A DNA stretch of 64,000 nucleotides from Protea cynaroides (taxonomy: Eukaryota; Streptophyta; Magnoliopsida; Proteales; Proteaceae), in contig CM053265.1 in assembly GCA_028583415.1 (NCBI GenBank), forward strand, positions 36,682,873 through 36,746,872, read 5' to 3'. The notes under the pieces are model-generated. The model had not been told where the DNA came from, searched no databases, and saw only the letters and a program-made list of their open reading frames with translations. A program made the translations under genes and the position numbers. Within the stretch, counting starts at the first letter, position 1. The number at the start of each line of letters is the position of its first letter. Positions 22,032-34,412 of this stretch are shown one piece after another.

Positions 22032-23140
22032 CATTCTTCAAGACACTGAAAGGAGCTAGGAAGTTTGAATGGACTAAAGAGTGCCAGAAAGCCTTCGAGG
22101 ACCTCAAGGCTTACTTGTTTTCACCACCTCTGCTGGTGAAGCCCAATCCTGGGGACGAGTTGCAACTCTACCTCGGAGTCTCCGACCAAGCGGTGAGTGT
22201 CGTGCTGCTGAAAGAGGAAGATAGAGTACAATGGACAATATACTATGTCAGCATGGTATTGTTGGACACAGAGACCAGATACAGGCCCATCGAAAAACTG
22301 GCGCTTGCTCTGGTGACAGCTACATGGAAGCTCCGACCATACTTCCAAGTGTACCCTATCTCTATGCTTACAAACACACCTCTGAAGAAGGTGTTATCAA
22401 ACCCTAACATATCCAGTCGGCTCAAAAATTGGGCAGTGGAGCTTGACGAGTTTGAGATAAAGTACGTCCCCAAAACCACCATCAAAGCCCAAGCATTGGC
22501 AGACTTCATTGTTGAGAGCACCCTGCCAGAGGAAGAAGTCGTCAAACCCCCAGCAGGGACTGCTCCAGAACCAACCGTGGCCCCGTGGACACTGCAAGTA
22601 CATGGATCCTCCATGGACGGCCGAGCAGGTGCGGGAGTAATACTGACAAGTCTGGAACTTCAAAATCCGATCAGTAGTGAGATTCGGATTCTGGGCTACG
22701 AACAATGAACCTGAGTACGAAGCTTTACTGGCCAGCTTAAAACTTGCAAAAAGCCTGGCTGTTCGGTGGCTCATAGTCCAGGGTAACTCGCAACTGGTCA
22801 TCTGACAAGTACAGGGTGACTATGAAGCCAGACAACCAGAGATGCAGAAGTACCTAGACAAGGTCAACTCAGCCATCAAAGCCTTCCGGAGTATCGAGTT
22901 GTAGTACATGTGCCGGGATGAGAACATTGAAGCAGACGAGCTGTCTAGGTTGTCCCTGGAAGACATCTCAGGGATGGACTCTACCGTGTATGTGGAGTTA
23001 TTGGAGCATGCCAGTAGCTCTGCGAAAGAGGAAGTTGCACCAGTCGAAGCCATTTCTAGCTGGTACGATGACATCTACCGCTACCTCCGAACAGGTGCAC
23101 TTCCAGACGATAGGAAAGGCGCACGGCGCATCCAAGCCTA
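22032..23140 (+). pseudogene. Tat-lineage RT end, RNase H and second RNase H
   Basis: This continues the RT cut at 1379. RNase H 1: LYLGVSDQAVSVVL, TRYRPIEKLALAL and SSRLKNWAVELDEFEIKY. A linker then leads to a second RNase H (about 22560-22930) with WTLQVHGSS and GAGVIL, typical of the extra RNase H of Tat elements. Its usual first catalytic Asp appears as His (VHGSS for VDGSS). A frameshift lies near 22690. Stops follow at 22803 (TGA) and 22902 (TAG). The domain ends in the ADELSRLS segment. Confidence 0.8.
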
Positions 23141-23149
23141 GTCTAGACA

Positions 23150-24293
23150 GTGCACCATCCACAACGATGTGCTGTACAGGAGATCCTACACCATGTCATT
23201 ACTTCGGTGTCTCCGATTGGATGAAGCCGAACAAGTGATGAAGGAGGTCTACGAAGGAATCTGTGGTCGGCACCAAGGAGGCGGATCATTATTTCAAAAG
23301 ATCCTTCGACAAGGGTACCACTGGCCCAGAATGCATGATGACTGCATCGAGCTGGTGTGCAAGTGTGACAAGTGCTAGTTTTATGCACCAGCCCCACACA
23401 CTTCGGCCGCACTTCTACAGCCGATCACCAATCCTCTCCCTTTTGCCATCTGGGGCATGGACATCATGGGGCCCTTCTCCAAGGCGACATATCAGAGGAA
23501 GTATGTCATTGTGGCCATTGACTACTTAACAAAGTGGATTGAAGTTGAAGCTGTTGCTAGAATTGACACAATTAAGGTGGAGCAATTCTTTAGACACTCG
23601 GTCGTGTACAGATTCGACGTGCCCAAAATCCTTGTAATAGACAATGGCACTCAGTTCGCCAGTGCAGCATTCATGGACTTCTACATGGAGTTTAGGATCG
23701 AACATCGATTTGGGTTGGTCGGCCACCCATAAACAAGCGGACAGACCGAGGCGACAAACAAAACCATATTAACTGGTCTGAAGAAAATGGTGGCAGACGA
23801 AAAAGAGAGGTGGGTTGACATGTTATCGAGTATCTTCTGGTGATATAGGACGACCAATAGGACACCCACGGGTGAAACTCCCTTCATGCTTGCCTTTGGC
23901 ACGGAGGCAGTCGTCCCAGTCGAAGTATTTCATCCCACTTTTCGGATGCTAAACTTCAACGAGGACACCAATTGAGAAGATCTCCTAACTAAATTGGACA
24001 ATCTAGAGGATGTGCGGGAGTCAACAGCATTCAGGATGGCAGCATACCAACAGACGACCGCTCGGCACTACGATAAGACTGTCCGACCAAAGCAGTTCAG
24101 GGTCGGAGATCTTGTCCTCAGAAAAGCAGTAGTCTCGGAGTCCACCAACCAAGGGAAGATGGCCCAAAACTGGGAAGGCCCTTACCGTGTCCTCAAAACC
24201 AGCCAACCGAGATCATACAAGCTGACCACCCTCAGCGGTGAAGAAATACCGAGGACGTGGCATGCCATCAATCTTCGCAAGTACTACCAGTGA
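23150..24293 (+). pseudogene. Tat-lineage integrase
   Basis: The zinc-binding region ends in the CDKC segment, followed by a TAG near 23378. The catalytic core has GMDIMGPF, the second Asp in VIDNGTQFAS and the Glu region in TSGQTEATNK. Stops lie near 23730, 23842 and 23974. The C-terminal part (VGDLVLRKAVV, GKMAQNWEGPYRV) is followed by a natural stop after LRKYYQ at 24293. There is no chromodomain, as expected for Tat. Confidence 0.85.
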
Positions 24294-24509
24294 ATGGTTA
24301 TAAGTTTTACCGTTAAGTTTTGGTCCTGTCGGCCGACCTGTCCTGGCCAATATGTTAGTTCTCAAATTTTTTTTTTTACAAGTTAAGTGGTCTCAGTTGT
24401 ACGCCGGACCCCCTAGGGGCACCCTCTTAGTTCATTTTAATACAAGAAGTAATTTCATTCAACTCCCAACTAGCAGCAATTGACATAGCCATTCCTTTCG
24501 GCACAGCCG
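24294..24509 (+). other. Tat 3' spacer without genes
   Basis: Non-coding sequence between the integrase stop and the tandem repeat. It includes a T9 run near 24369. No ORF or RNA gene is seen. Confidence 0.5.
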
Positions 24510-25040
24510 ACCTACCTGCGCTCTCAAGCAGGCATGAGTAGTACGCCAGCCCTCGGTGACTCTGCCTACCCATTCCCTCAAGCAGGTATGTGTAGCACGT
24601 AGACGATCACACAATCTGCCTAGCCATACCCACAAGCAGGTAAGGGTAGCATGCAGATCACAATTGACACCACCTGCTCACACCCACAAGAAAGTATGAG
24701 CATCATGCAGGTGTTTAACCACTCTGCCTACCCATACCCTCAAGCAGGTATGAGTAGCACGCAGACGATTACACAATCTGCCTACCCATACCCATAAGCA
24801 GGTAAGGGTAGCATGCAGATCACAATTGACACCGCCTGCTCACACCTACAAGCAGGTATGAGCAGCATGCAGGTGTTCAACCACTCTGCCTACCCATACC
24901 CTCAAGTAGGTATGAGTAGCACGTAGACGATCACACAATCTGCCCACCCATACCCACAAGCAGGTAAGGGTAGCATGCCGATAGCAATGGACACTCCTAC
25001 TCAAACTGACGAACACATATAAGTAGCATGCGGACACACA
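24510..25040 (+). repeat. 162-bp tandem repeat in Tat 3' region
   Basis: TCTGCCTACC recurs at 24561, 24723 and 24885, giving an exact period of 162 bp over about three copies. Each unit is built of three related subunits of about 52-56 bp that share a core like CCATACCCACAAGCAGGTA...GTAGCATGCAGA. A degenerate extra subunit precedes at about 24510. Tandem repeats at this position are known for Tat/Ogre elements and can seed satellite DNA. Confidence 0.85.
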
Positions 25041-25116
25041 GTGTGACTCTGTTCGCGAACATGAAAGCTTTATTGTTAACTAAATATGCTTGGCTATTCC
25101 GAGGAAGTGCCTAAAC

Positions 25117-27422
25117 TGTCACACCCCAATTTTGGACTAACCAGAATGGTGTGATGAACCGCTAATAAACCAACAGTTCAACCAGGATCTCAAATAGGCT
25201 ATCCCCGAGTTATCTAAACTTACACACATCCGTAATCATAATCAGAGTAAATACAATATAGCGGAAGTCTTATAATAAGAAGAACTGAGAATCTATGTGA
25301 TATTAAAATTTAAATAACAATTTATTCTATTTCAACTGAGACATAAATATTTAAATACCAAATACATGTCTTAATAAATCCAAATAAAGAAACCTATAAA
25401 ATATCTAATCAAATACACACGAGTTGCACTCGCAAGAGGAGTCGTGTGTATCCACTTCAGCTCCAGCTTCCATTGCTGCCACGTTCCCATACGCAGACGT
25501 ATTCATATAATCTTCAACGGTATAACCTGCATCATCAAATAAAAATATTCGACGTCGAGGGGTGAGCACACATCACGGCTCAGTGAGTAGCCAAAACAAT
25601 GCAACAATACATATGCATGCAATCAATTTATATCTTTGGTCCGGTTTAAAGTTTACAGTATGCAATAGAAAGGTTTAGGTAATCAAAGGTCGCGTTTATT
25701 GATCCCGCCTCTATACACAAGTGTGTGACGTCACCTGAAGATCACGTTTATCGTCGACTCACATGCACCCAACCATGAACATTATATAACAAAGATTAAC
25801 GTTTGTTGCTATATACTGCCATACCAACACGTAAGCCCCTGTTGGCGAGGGCTGCAAACTGGGCTCACAACTAACCAATCCTAATGCCAAAAGTGTATCC
25901 AAGGCCTCACCCCAGCATCCCTCAGAATGTCCATAGAGATAGAGCTATGGCCCCCCAGTAGAGTCAAAGACTACAAGGACCGAGACCACCTCCCCTGATA
26001 CTCTACGACATAATAGTTCTGCTAAAGTAATGGCGATACGACAATGCCAATGCACAAGACTTTAGTTAGAGATAGAGCTAAAGTGCTGAGACCCGCCAAA
26101 GGTTAACGTTTATTGACGTTCTCATCACACACCCCCTGATACTCGCTCGCATCAAGTACATCAACCACACACATACAAGCACATGCCTATTCCTATCATC
26201 ATCATCATAATCATGTTATAAACAATAAAGTAAATATGCATGAACAAGTAATAGAAATATTGGATGGCATGCTGTATGCACATTACAAACATATTCGTAT
26301 AGAATCAAGCATGGCATAGGACTCAAGAAAATAGAAAACAGTTTTGTTATTAACCAATTAGTTTGGAGTTCTGGTTCCGCACCTTAGCTTGCTAAAAGAT
26401 ACTTTTCCAAGCTTTAGAATCACCTTTACAATGTTATTATATTGCTAGAACACCTAACAAAGTCGATAGAATTTAATTAGAATTAATTCCAGATTTAAAA
26501 ACCATTCTGTTAACTGAGGGTCGGAGGTAGGGTCGGAGTCCTGATCGACCCTGGGTGCGACCCTCCCTGAACTCTGAACTTCTCGAACACTGAGGGTCGA
26601 TGGTCAGAATCACCTAGGGTCAGATGGTCATTGACCCTTGGTGCGACCCTCTGTGCACTTTGGTCCAATTCCCTCTTTTTAATCCATTCTTTGTGTTTGG
26701 GTCCTATGGCTTGCTTTTACACTCCATTCAACATTCATTCCATGGTCTAGAACCATGAATCATCCACCTAAATAGCTTTCGTGCATTCTTCTATGATTTT
26801 CCATGAAAACCTAACCATAGATTGATGGTTTGGGTTTCTCCGAGATTACACTCTCACCAATAACTAACCTAAGGTCTGTAAAAACTCATGGAATCAGTAT
26901 CCATACTTGAGAAGAATAATCGTTCTCTGCAACTCTTCTCTTTTGGCTTATTTATCTTCCTTGTTCCTCTTCTTCTTCTTTTCCTTCTCTTCTCTTTCTC
27001 TCAATTCAATTAGGGTTGTGAAAGGAGTGAAAGTGGCTTAGGGATGTCCTTTAAATAGAGTAGGAACATCTTAAAATAAGCCCCTTTGAGATTAGGAAAG
27101 AATCCCAATTGAAAATTAGGAAATTTCCTAATTCTATTTCCTACGATAACCGAGGGTCGATGGGAGGGTCGATGATCCCATCGACCCTAGGGTTCTAAGT
27201 TGTCCGACCCTCCCTTCAAAACTGAGGGTCTGACTTTCTATTTTGGGAGGTCCGACCCTGCTTAGCTGGGTATGCGACCCTTCCCCTATTTTAAGTGTTT
27301 TTGGGTCAATTTGATACCTGGGATCTCGATCTCCTTCACGCCCTTGGTCCATTTGACTCGACCATGACGGGTAAACCTGGTTCAAGGTGGTAAGACCGGG
27401 TTAGATTGACACAGGTCTTACA
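25117..27422 (-). repeat. 3' LTR of minus-strand mosaic element (2306 bp)
   Basis: In window orientation it begins TGTCACACC and ends GGTCTTACA. It equals LTR 34413-36718 in length and closely matches it. The TATA box is at 27050-27057. The donor-like site near 26913 is mutated (CAAGTATGG for CAGGTATGG). The end encoding the CNSC...D peptide lies near 25414-25540. Confidence 0.95.
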
Positions 27423-29955
27423 ACTCCCCCCAACTTATAAAAATTTCATCCTCAAAATTGTACATACCTTTTGCATCAAATAAGTGAGGATATTGCTTCC
27501 GCATAGCATTTTCTTCTTCCCATGTAATTTCTTCCATGTCTCTACTTTTCCATGTGACCTTAACATAATAGATATCTCGGTTGCGTAGACGTTGAACCTT
27601 TCGACTGGTGATTTCTGTTGGTGTTACTTCAAATGTCAAATCATCAGTCAATTCTGGCAAATCTATTGTTAAAACGTGCGCTGGATCCTTGACATACTTC
27701 TTCAATAGGAAAATGTGAAATACATCATGCACACTTGACATAGATGGCGGCAGTGCTAACTGATAAGCCACTTTACCACGCTTAGCTAGAATTTCATACG
27801 GCCCGACATATCTTGGACTTAGTTTCCCTTTCTGTCCGAACCTTTTCAATCCTCGCATAGGCGATACCTTCAAAAATACTTTATCACCTACAATGAACTC
27901 CAAATCTCTGCGTCGAGTATCTGCATATTGCTTCTGACGGTTCTGAGCCGTTCTCACTCTTTCCTTGATAATGTCGACCACTCGACAAGTCTCTTCAACA
28001 AATTCTGGCCCAACAATACTATGTTCTCCAACTTTATTCCAAAACAAAGGAGTTTGACACTTTCTGCCATACAATGCTTCATAAGGTGACATCTGTAAAG
28101 TAGCCTGATAGCAATTGTTATAAGCGAACTCGATCAATGGTAACTTTTCGTCCCATGATCCTTTGAAATCAATTACACATGCTCGTACCATATCTTCTAG
28201 AATCTGAATTGTACGCTCTGACTGTCCGTCTGTCTGTGGGTGGAATGTAGTACTGAACTTCAATGTTGTACCCATAGCCTTTTGCAATCCCTCCCAAAAC
28301 TTGGAAGTAAATCGTGGATCTCTATCAGACACAATGCTTTCTGGAACACCATGTAATCGAACAATATTATCCACATACAGCTTTGATAACCTCTCCAGTG
28401 TATACTGAGGTCGTATCGGTATGAAGCGAGCTATTTTAGTCAGACGGTCCACAATCATCCAAACTGCGTCAACTACTCGAGGAGTCAGTGGTAGTCCCAT
28501 GATGAAGTCCATAGTGATGCAGTCCCATTTCCATGCTGGTTTCGATAATGGCTGTAACAGTCCTGCGGGTCTTTGTCATTCAGTCTTTACTTTCTGACAA
28601 TTTAGGCATTGAGACACGAACTTGGCTACATCTGCTTTCATTCCCCTCCACCAATATAATTTCTTTAGATCATGATACATTTTTGTACTTCCAGGATGTA
28701 TCGAATAGATGGTGGTATGGGCTTCCTTCATCAGTCGGTGTCTAATGTCCATACTTTATATTTCGGGTACACATATTTTTCCTTTGTATTTCAATACCTT
28801 CTCTTCGTCCAAGGTGAACTCAGGATTAGTCCTACCTTTCTCGATATCTTCTTGTACTGTTCTCAGATAAGGATCTGATTTGATAGCTGTCTTCACTTCA
28901 TCCATTATGTCCGGTATAATCTTCAATGCAGCGAACATATTTAAAAACCGATGAATGAACCCTTGGTTGGCTGATTCATCTATTGCGTCTATCACATACT
29001 GCTCATTTCCGTGATTGAATACCATTCTGGTAGTACACATTGCTGCAGTTGTACTAACCTCTCCTTGCGATTTTTAACATTGCTTTTCGGCTTAACGCAT
29101 CCGCTACTACGTTCGCTTTTCCCGGATGATACTGGATATCACAATCATAGTCTTTCAATAGTTCCGGCCATCTTCTTTGTCTCATATTCAATTCCTTCTG
29201 ATTAAATAGATAAGTAAGACTTTTATGGTCCAACTTAATCTGTAATTTCTCCCCGTATAGGTAATGTCTCCATATCTCGACCGCATGTACTACTGCTGCT
29301 AGCTCCAGATCGTGAGTGGGAAAATTTTTCTCATGTACCTTTAACTATCTTGAAGCATAAGCAATCACTTGCTCTCCTTGCATAAGCACACATCCCAATC
29401 CCAGTCCCGACGCATCAGTGTATAAAGTAAATGTCTGTCCTAGAACGGGAATAGTCAAAATCGGAGCAGATATCAATTTGGTCTTCAGCGTTTGGAAACT
29501 CTTCTCACATTTATCGGTCCACATGAACTTTTCACCTTTCTTAGTCAAACTGGTGAGAGGTACGGCCATCCGAGAATAGTCTTCTACGAATCTTCGATAA
29601 TAACCAGCTAGACCCAGAAAACTTCTAATTTTTGAAACGCTCTTTGGTGCTTCCCACTTCACAATAGCCTCGATCTTGCTGGGGTCCACTCTGATTCCTT
29701 CAGCGGGTACTACATGGCCTAGGAAGGCGACTTCACTTAGCCAAAACTCACACTTTAAAAATTTGGCATATAACTTCTCTTTCCTTAAACGCTGTAGGGC
29801 TGCGTTTAGGTTCTTGATATGGGTTTCCTTGTCCTTGGAGTATACCAATATATCATCAATAAATACTATAACCGACGTATCCAATATATCGTGGAAAACC
29901 CGGTTCATTAGTTCCATAAAAGTTGCTGGTGCGTTTGTTAGTCCAAAAGACATAA
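27418..29955 (-). pseudogene. Family A RT end, RNase H, integrase and chromodomain
   Basis: 29977-29345: RT with FGLTNAPATFMELMNRVFH, FIDD and the RNase H start (TLYTDASGLGLGCVLMQ). 29205-29040 carries the remaining RNase H with frame damage. 29040-28756 and 28512-27418 carry the integrase core (PQTDGQSERTIQ) and a chromodomain-like end (VKVTWKSRDMEEITWEEE). The integrase and chromodomain part is open for 364 codons to the stop at 27418-27420. Stops and frameshifts lie near 28580, 28757, 29073 and 29343. It closely matches unit 2 pol, unlike the sequence to its right. Confidence 0.85.
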
Positions 29956-30459
29956 TCGAGATCTCATAATTGGCCAATCGCGATTCTAAAAGTTATCTTC
30001 GAGATATCGCTGTCCAAATTCTTCACCTGATGATATCTTGATCAAAGATCAATCTTAGAAAATACCTTTGCTCTTTGTAACTGTTTAAATAAGTCATCGA
30101 TCCGAGGTGATAGATATCGATTCTTGATCATGAGCTTGTTCGATTCTCGGTAGTCTATACGCAGACAACACGAATTGCATTGGCACTCCCCGTGATGCAA
30201 TACTTAGCCTATTAGGACCTTAGTCTAATAACTCTTGTAGTTGAGTCTCAATTCCTTCAATTCTATAAGAGCTATTAATATGTCCCTTTGACACAAGTAT
30301 CGTCCTTGGGTAACAAGTCGATGACGAACTCGTCGCATGATCAGATGGTAACCCAGGTGAGTCTTCTGGAAACACACCTGAAATTTATGCATCACATCAA
30401 TATCTTCCATCTGTGGTGCTTCTTTGGAAACGTGTACCACAGATACCATATATACAACT
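29956..30459 (-). pseudogene. Diverged (family B-type) RT N-terminus and linker
   Basis: It aligns with the family A protease-RT linker and RT start (VSVVHVSKEAPQMEDIDVM resembles VSVVDLTKEAPQMEDIEVV) but is far more diverged, with many frame breaks. The change in similarity is abrupt near 29950. It stops at 30459, where the solo LTR inserts. The left TSD is CAACT (30455-30459). Confidence 0.65.
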
Positions 30460-32773
30460 TGTCACACCCCAATTCCACACTGTTCAGAATGGTGTGATGA
30501 ACCGCTAAATAAACAACGGCTCAACCAGGATCTCAAATAGGCTATCCCCGCGTTATCCAAACTTAACACGCATCCACAATCATAATCAGAGTAATACACA
30601 ATAGCGGAAAATTTATAAATAATATGAATTGAGAACTAAAATGATATCCATAAATAATAGAAAATTATTCTGTGTTTAACTGAGACATAAATATTTAAAT
30701 ACCAAATACATGTCTTATAAATCCAATAAAGAAACCTACGAAAAATATCTAATCAAATACACACGAGTTGCACTCGCAAGAGGAGTCGTGTGTATTGTCT
30801 TCATCTCCAACTTCCATAGCTGCTACAGTTCCATACGCTGACAGGTTCATATAATCTTCAACTGTATATCCTGTATCATCAACTAAAAATATTCGACGTC
30901 GAGGGGTGAGCACACAACACGGCTCAGTGATAGCCAAAACAATGCAACAATACATATGCATGCAAAAAGTCAATTCATATCTTTGGTCCTGGTGTATAGT
31001 TTGCAGTGTGCAATAGAAAGGTTGGGTGGTCAAAGGTTAACGTTTATTGACACCGCCTCTATACAGAGGGTGTGGAAGCCCGCCCGAAGGTTAACGTTTA
31101 TCGGCGTCCCCATCCACCCTACCATAACATTATACAACAAAGGTTAACGTTTATTGCTATATAATGCTATACCAACACGTAAGCCCCTGTTAGCGAGGGC
31201 TTGCAAACTGGGCTCGCTGCTAACCAATCCTAATGCCAAACAGTGTATCCAAGGCCTCACCCCAACATCCCTCAGAATGCCCATAGAGATAGAGCTAAGG
31301 CCCCCCGGTAGAGTCAGAGACTACAAGGACCGATACCACCTCCCCTGATACCCTACGACATAATAGTTCCGCTAAGGTAATGGCGATACGACGATGTCAA
31401 TGCACAAGACTTGAGTTAGAGATAGAGCTAAAGTGCTGAGACCCGCCAAAGGTTAACGTTTATTGACGTTCTCATCACACCTCCCCTGATGCTCGCTCGC
31501 ATCAAGCACACCAACCACACACATACAATCACATGCCTATTCCTATCATCATCATCATCATCATGTTATAAACAATAAAATAAATATGCATGAACAAGTA
31601 ATAGAAATATTGGATGGCATGCTGTATGCACATTACAAACATATTCGCATAGAATCAAACATGGCATAGGACTCAAGAAAAGAAAATAGTTTATTATTAA
31701 CCAATTTAGTTTGGGGTTAAGGTTCCTCACCTTAGCTTGCTAATAGATACTTTTCCAAGCTTTAGAATCACCTTTATAATGTTATTATACTGCTAGCAAA
31801 CCTAACAAAGTCGATAGAATTTAATTAGAATTAATTCAAAATTTAAAAACCATTACGTCAAACCGAGGGTCGATGCTAGGGTCGATGCTAGGGTCGATGG
31901 GTCTATTGACCCTCCCTCCATTCTCGAACTTCCCGAATGCCGAGGGTCGATGGTCGAAACACCTAGGGTCGGATGGTCTATCGACCCTCGGTGCGACCCT
32001 CGGTGCACTCTGGTCCAATTTCCACTTTTTAATCCATTCTTCGTGTTTGGGGTCCTATGACTTGCTTCCTACATTCACCCAACACTCATTCCATGGTCTA
32101 GAACCATGTATAAACCATCTAAATAGTTTTCGTGCATCCTCCTATGGTTTTCCATGAAAACCTAACCATGGATGGATGGTTTGAGTTTCTCCAAAATCCT
32201 ACACTCAACCATATCTAACCTAAGGTCTGTAGAAACTCATGGAATTAGTATCCATACCTGAGAAGATTACTTTTCTCTGCAATTTCTTCTCCTTTTTGCT
32301 AAGCCTTCTTCCTAGCCTCCTTTCTTCCTCTTTTCCTTCTTCTCTCTTTCTCTCAATTCAATTATGGTTGTGAAAGGAGTGAATGTGGCTTAGGAACGTC
32401 CTTTAAGTAGACTAGGAATGTCCTGTAATAGTCCCATTGAGATTTAGAAAGAATCCCAACCGAAAATTAGGAAATTTCCTAATTTCAGTTTCGTCAGAAA
32501 CCGAGGGTCGATGGGAGGGTCGATGATCCCGTCGACCATAGGGTCTTAAGCTGTCCGACCCTCCCACAAAAACTGAGGGTCTGACTTTCTATTTTGGGAG
32601 GTCCGACCCTGCTTCACTAGGTGTGCGACCCTCCCCTAGAATTAAGTATTTTTGGGTCGATTTCATACCTGGGATCTCGATCTCATTCATGCCCTTGGTC
32701 CATTTGACTCGACCATGATGGGTAAACCTGGTTCAAGGTGGTAAGACCGGGTTAGTTTGACACGGGTCTTACA
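30460..32773 (-). repeat. Solo LTR, family A, 2314 bp
   Basis: A complete LTR (TGTCACACC...TCTTACA in window orientation) is flanked on both sides by CAACT (30455-30459 and 32774-32778), with no internal region. This is the usual product of recombination between two LTRs of one element. The TATA-like box is mutated (TTTAAGTA, about 32402). It has more GGGTCGATGC-type motifs (about 31863-31990) than its relatives, and its LTR peptide end is varied. Confidence 0.9.
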
Positions 32774-33004
32774 CAACTCATTACTCCTCAAAGCATCTCT
32801 TCGCTTTTAGCATAGAGAGGATCAGCTTTCTTTTCTTAGGCAACATACTTCTAATAATACTAAATTATATGTTGTCTTTATTCTTGAATGATAATCTCTT
32901 CTATGCACATAACAACTTGTAGAGTGTTGAGATAACCAATCTATCCCCAATTTGATGTCAAAGTCTGCCATCTCAAGTATAATTAGGTTGCGTCCAAATT
33001 CCAT
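32774..33004 (-). pseudogene. Family B protease fragment
   Basis: ILEMADFDIKLGIDWLSQHS matches the family A segment LEMADFDVILGMDWLARHS, the C-terminal half of the protease. It continues on the far side of the solo LTR. The same wording occurs in the other family B copy near 47890-47945. Frame breaks are frequent, and no active-site DSG is seen in a clean frame. Confidence 0.65.
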
Positions 33005-33474
33005 CCATTTAGCAATCTCAAAATAGATTCTCCATTACTTCATCTGAGGTTCATTACCTATAGCATTTAATCTGAATCCAGTCATCTTTCTTTCAATAAT
33101 TCCATTATCACTAATCATCTTTATCAACAAAGGTCAGGGAGTCTATGAATCAAAATGTTCATCCAACAATGATTCACTTCCTTCTGTTGCATTAGCATAA
33201 CGAAAACACTAGCTTTATCGAGTGAACCTAGGTTTAAAGAATCAGGTGTAAATCTGTGGAAATCCAACCGGAATCCAAAGGTCCTTAGGTCGCACGGTGG
33301 TCCATATACATGAAAATAGAGGTTTTACAGTCCTTAACCTCATGGTTACAGGTTCTATCGAGTATATAATGCCATTGGTCAAGGCACTACAAGAGTAAAT
33401 CTAGAGAAGCTTTCATACATCAGTAAATCAGGTATAAATCAGAAGAGGTACACTCAACATGATTAAACATTTAA

Positions 33475-33744
33475 TTGTTCATTCAGTTCATATCACTGTT
33501 CATGTTATCGATCATGAGAGTGGCTCAGATTGGTATAATCAGGACTAATACTAAAGAAACAATATCTATAACTCCAATTGACAGGTTAAATCAAGAAGGT
33601 ATCCTGTCAATGTATGTGAAATTAAAATCTAGTATGTGCATCCTCTATAATCATAAGAGTAAATCAATAATGCACCGCATCCTATATAAACATATCTGGT
33701 TACATGGCCACAATAGATTTGATCCTTTGCTGAAAATGTTTTAG
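33475..33744 (+). CDS. Unknown 89-codon ORF, antisense within family B
   Basis: I do not recognise this ORF (it includes SIMRVAQIGIIRTN). It lies where the middle of gag would be in family A, on the strand opposite to the element. The homologous block at 46600-46830 has the opposite orientation in the window, as expected for the same element, but its reading frame is broken there. It may be an unrelated insert in family B with a chance ORF. Confidence 0.25.
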   Translation: MFIQFISLFMLSIMRVAQIGIIRTNTKETISITPIDRLNQEGILSMYVKLKSSMCILYNHKSKSIMHRILYKHIWLHGHNRFDPLLKMF

Positions 33745-33960
33745 GCTTCATCTTCAGAAAATATTCCTCAATCCTTGGTCGGATCATTGTGTCATGATGC
33801 AGCTATCCCATACATCGATGGCTGATAAGGATAACCACCTTGATACACTGCTTGTTGTGCACCAAACATCTGCACTGGGGTGTGCTTTACTGGGACTTGC
33901 TGTGTGGTAGGCACTGTGTTATACCTAACAGGTGTTGGGGTACAGTGATGCTACCAATTG
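33745..33960 (-). pseudogene. Family B gag fragment
   Basis: Minus-strand sequence matches the gag fragment at 46380-46560: a Gln/Tyr/Pro-rich stretch, then an RxEEYFxKxKPQ segment homologous to the family A segment LVERFFKMKPREF. No CCHC knuckle is seen nearby. Against the other family B copy, the gag N-terminus (45900-46320 there) is missing. Confidence 0.55.
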
Positions 33961-34412
33961 GTACCGTACTTTGGATTTAGCCCGAGATCTTTTCCTTTAT
34001 CTCTACAGGAGTTTGGGCATTACTAGCAATTTTCCTTCTTCTTCTGTCATACATCGAGTTTCACATCTTATGAGTACCAACTCAGTATTCTAATTTTTTG
34101 CTGTACAGATGCTTCCTTCTTGCTACTGTACAATATCACTTGTATACTTAGATAACTACCAAACTTATAGATAATACCCTATGTTATTGGTTTATCAGGA
34201 TACATTTTGGTCTTTTCTTTCTGTTTGAGTGTATATATATGGTTCCACCTTTTATATGTACATTGTTGTCTTATTTAAGTTCTGTCTCAACCAACACAGG
34301 TGCTTATAATGTGTTAATATTACTATTTTTACTTTTATCCTATCTCAGTTCACAATTGTCTTGAATGTATGTTAGTTTAGCGGACAAGGCCTGAGATGCT
34401 CTGATACCAAGT
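33961..34412 (-). other. Leader and primer binding site of mosaic element
   Basis: The PBS complement (TGCTCTGATACCA) is at 34397-34409, next to the LTR at 34413. The first 110 bp or so of leader resemble family A. From about 34300 leftward the sequence matches the family B leader at 45600-45900. No ORF of note is present, and the antisense gene of family A is absent. Confidence 0.7.

Noticed and set aside
22243..22801. Minus-strand ORFs of 123 and 134 codons over the Tat RNase H
   Set aside because: They are shadows of the RNase H coding frame, with no recognisable content of their own.
24561..25040. Possible CRISPR-like array
   Set aside because: Units are adjacent 52-56 bp subrepeats with no unique spacers, inside a plant retrotransposon 3' region.
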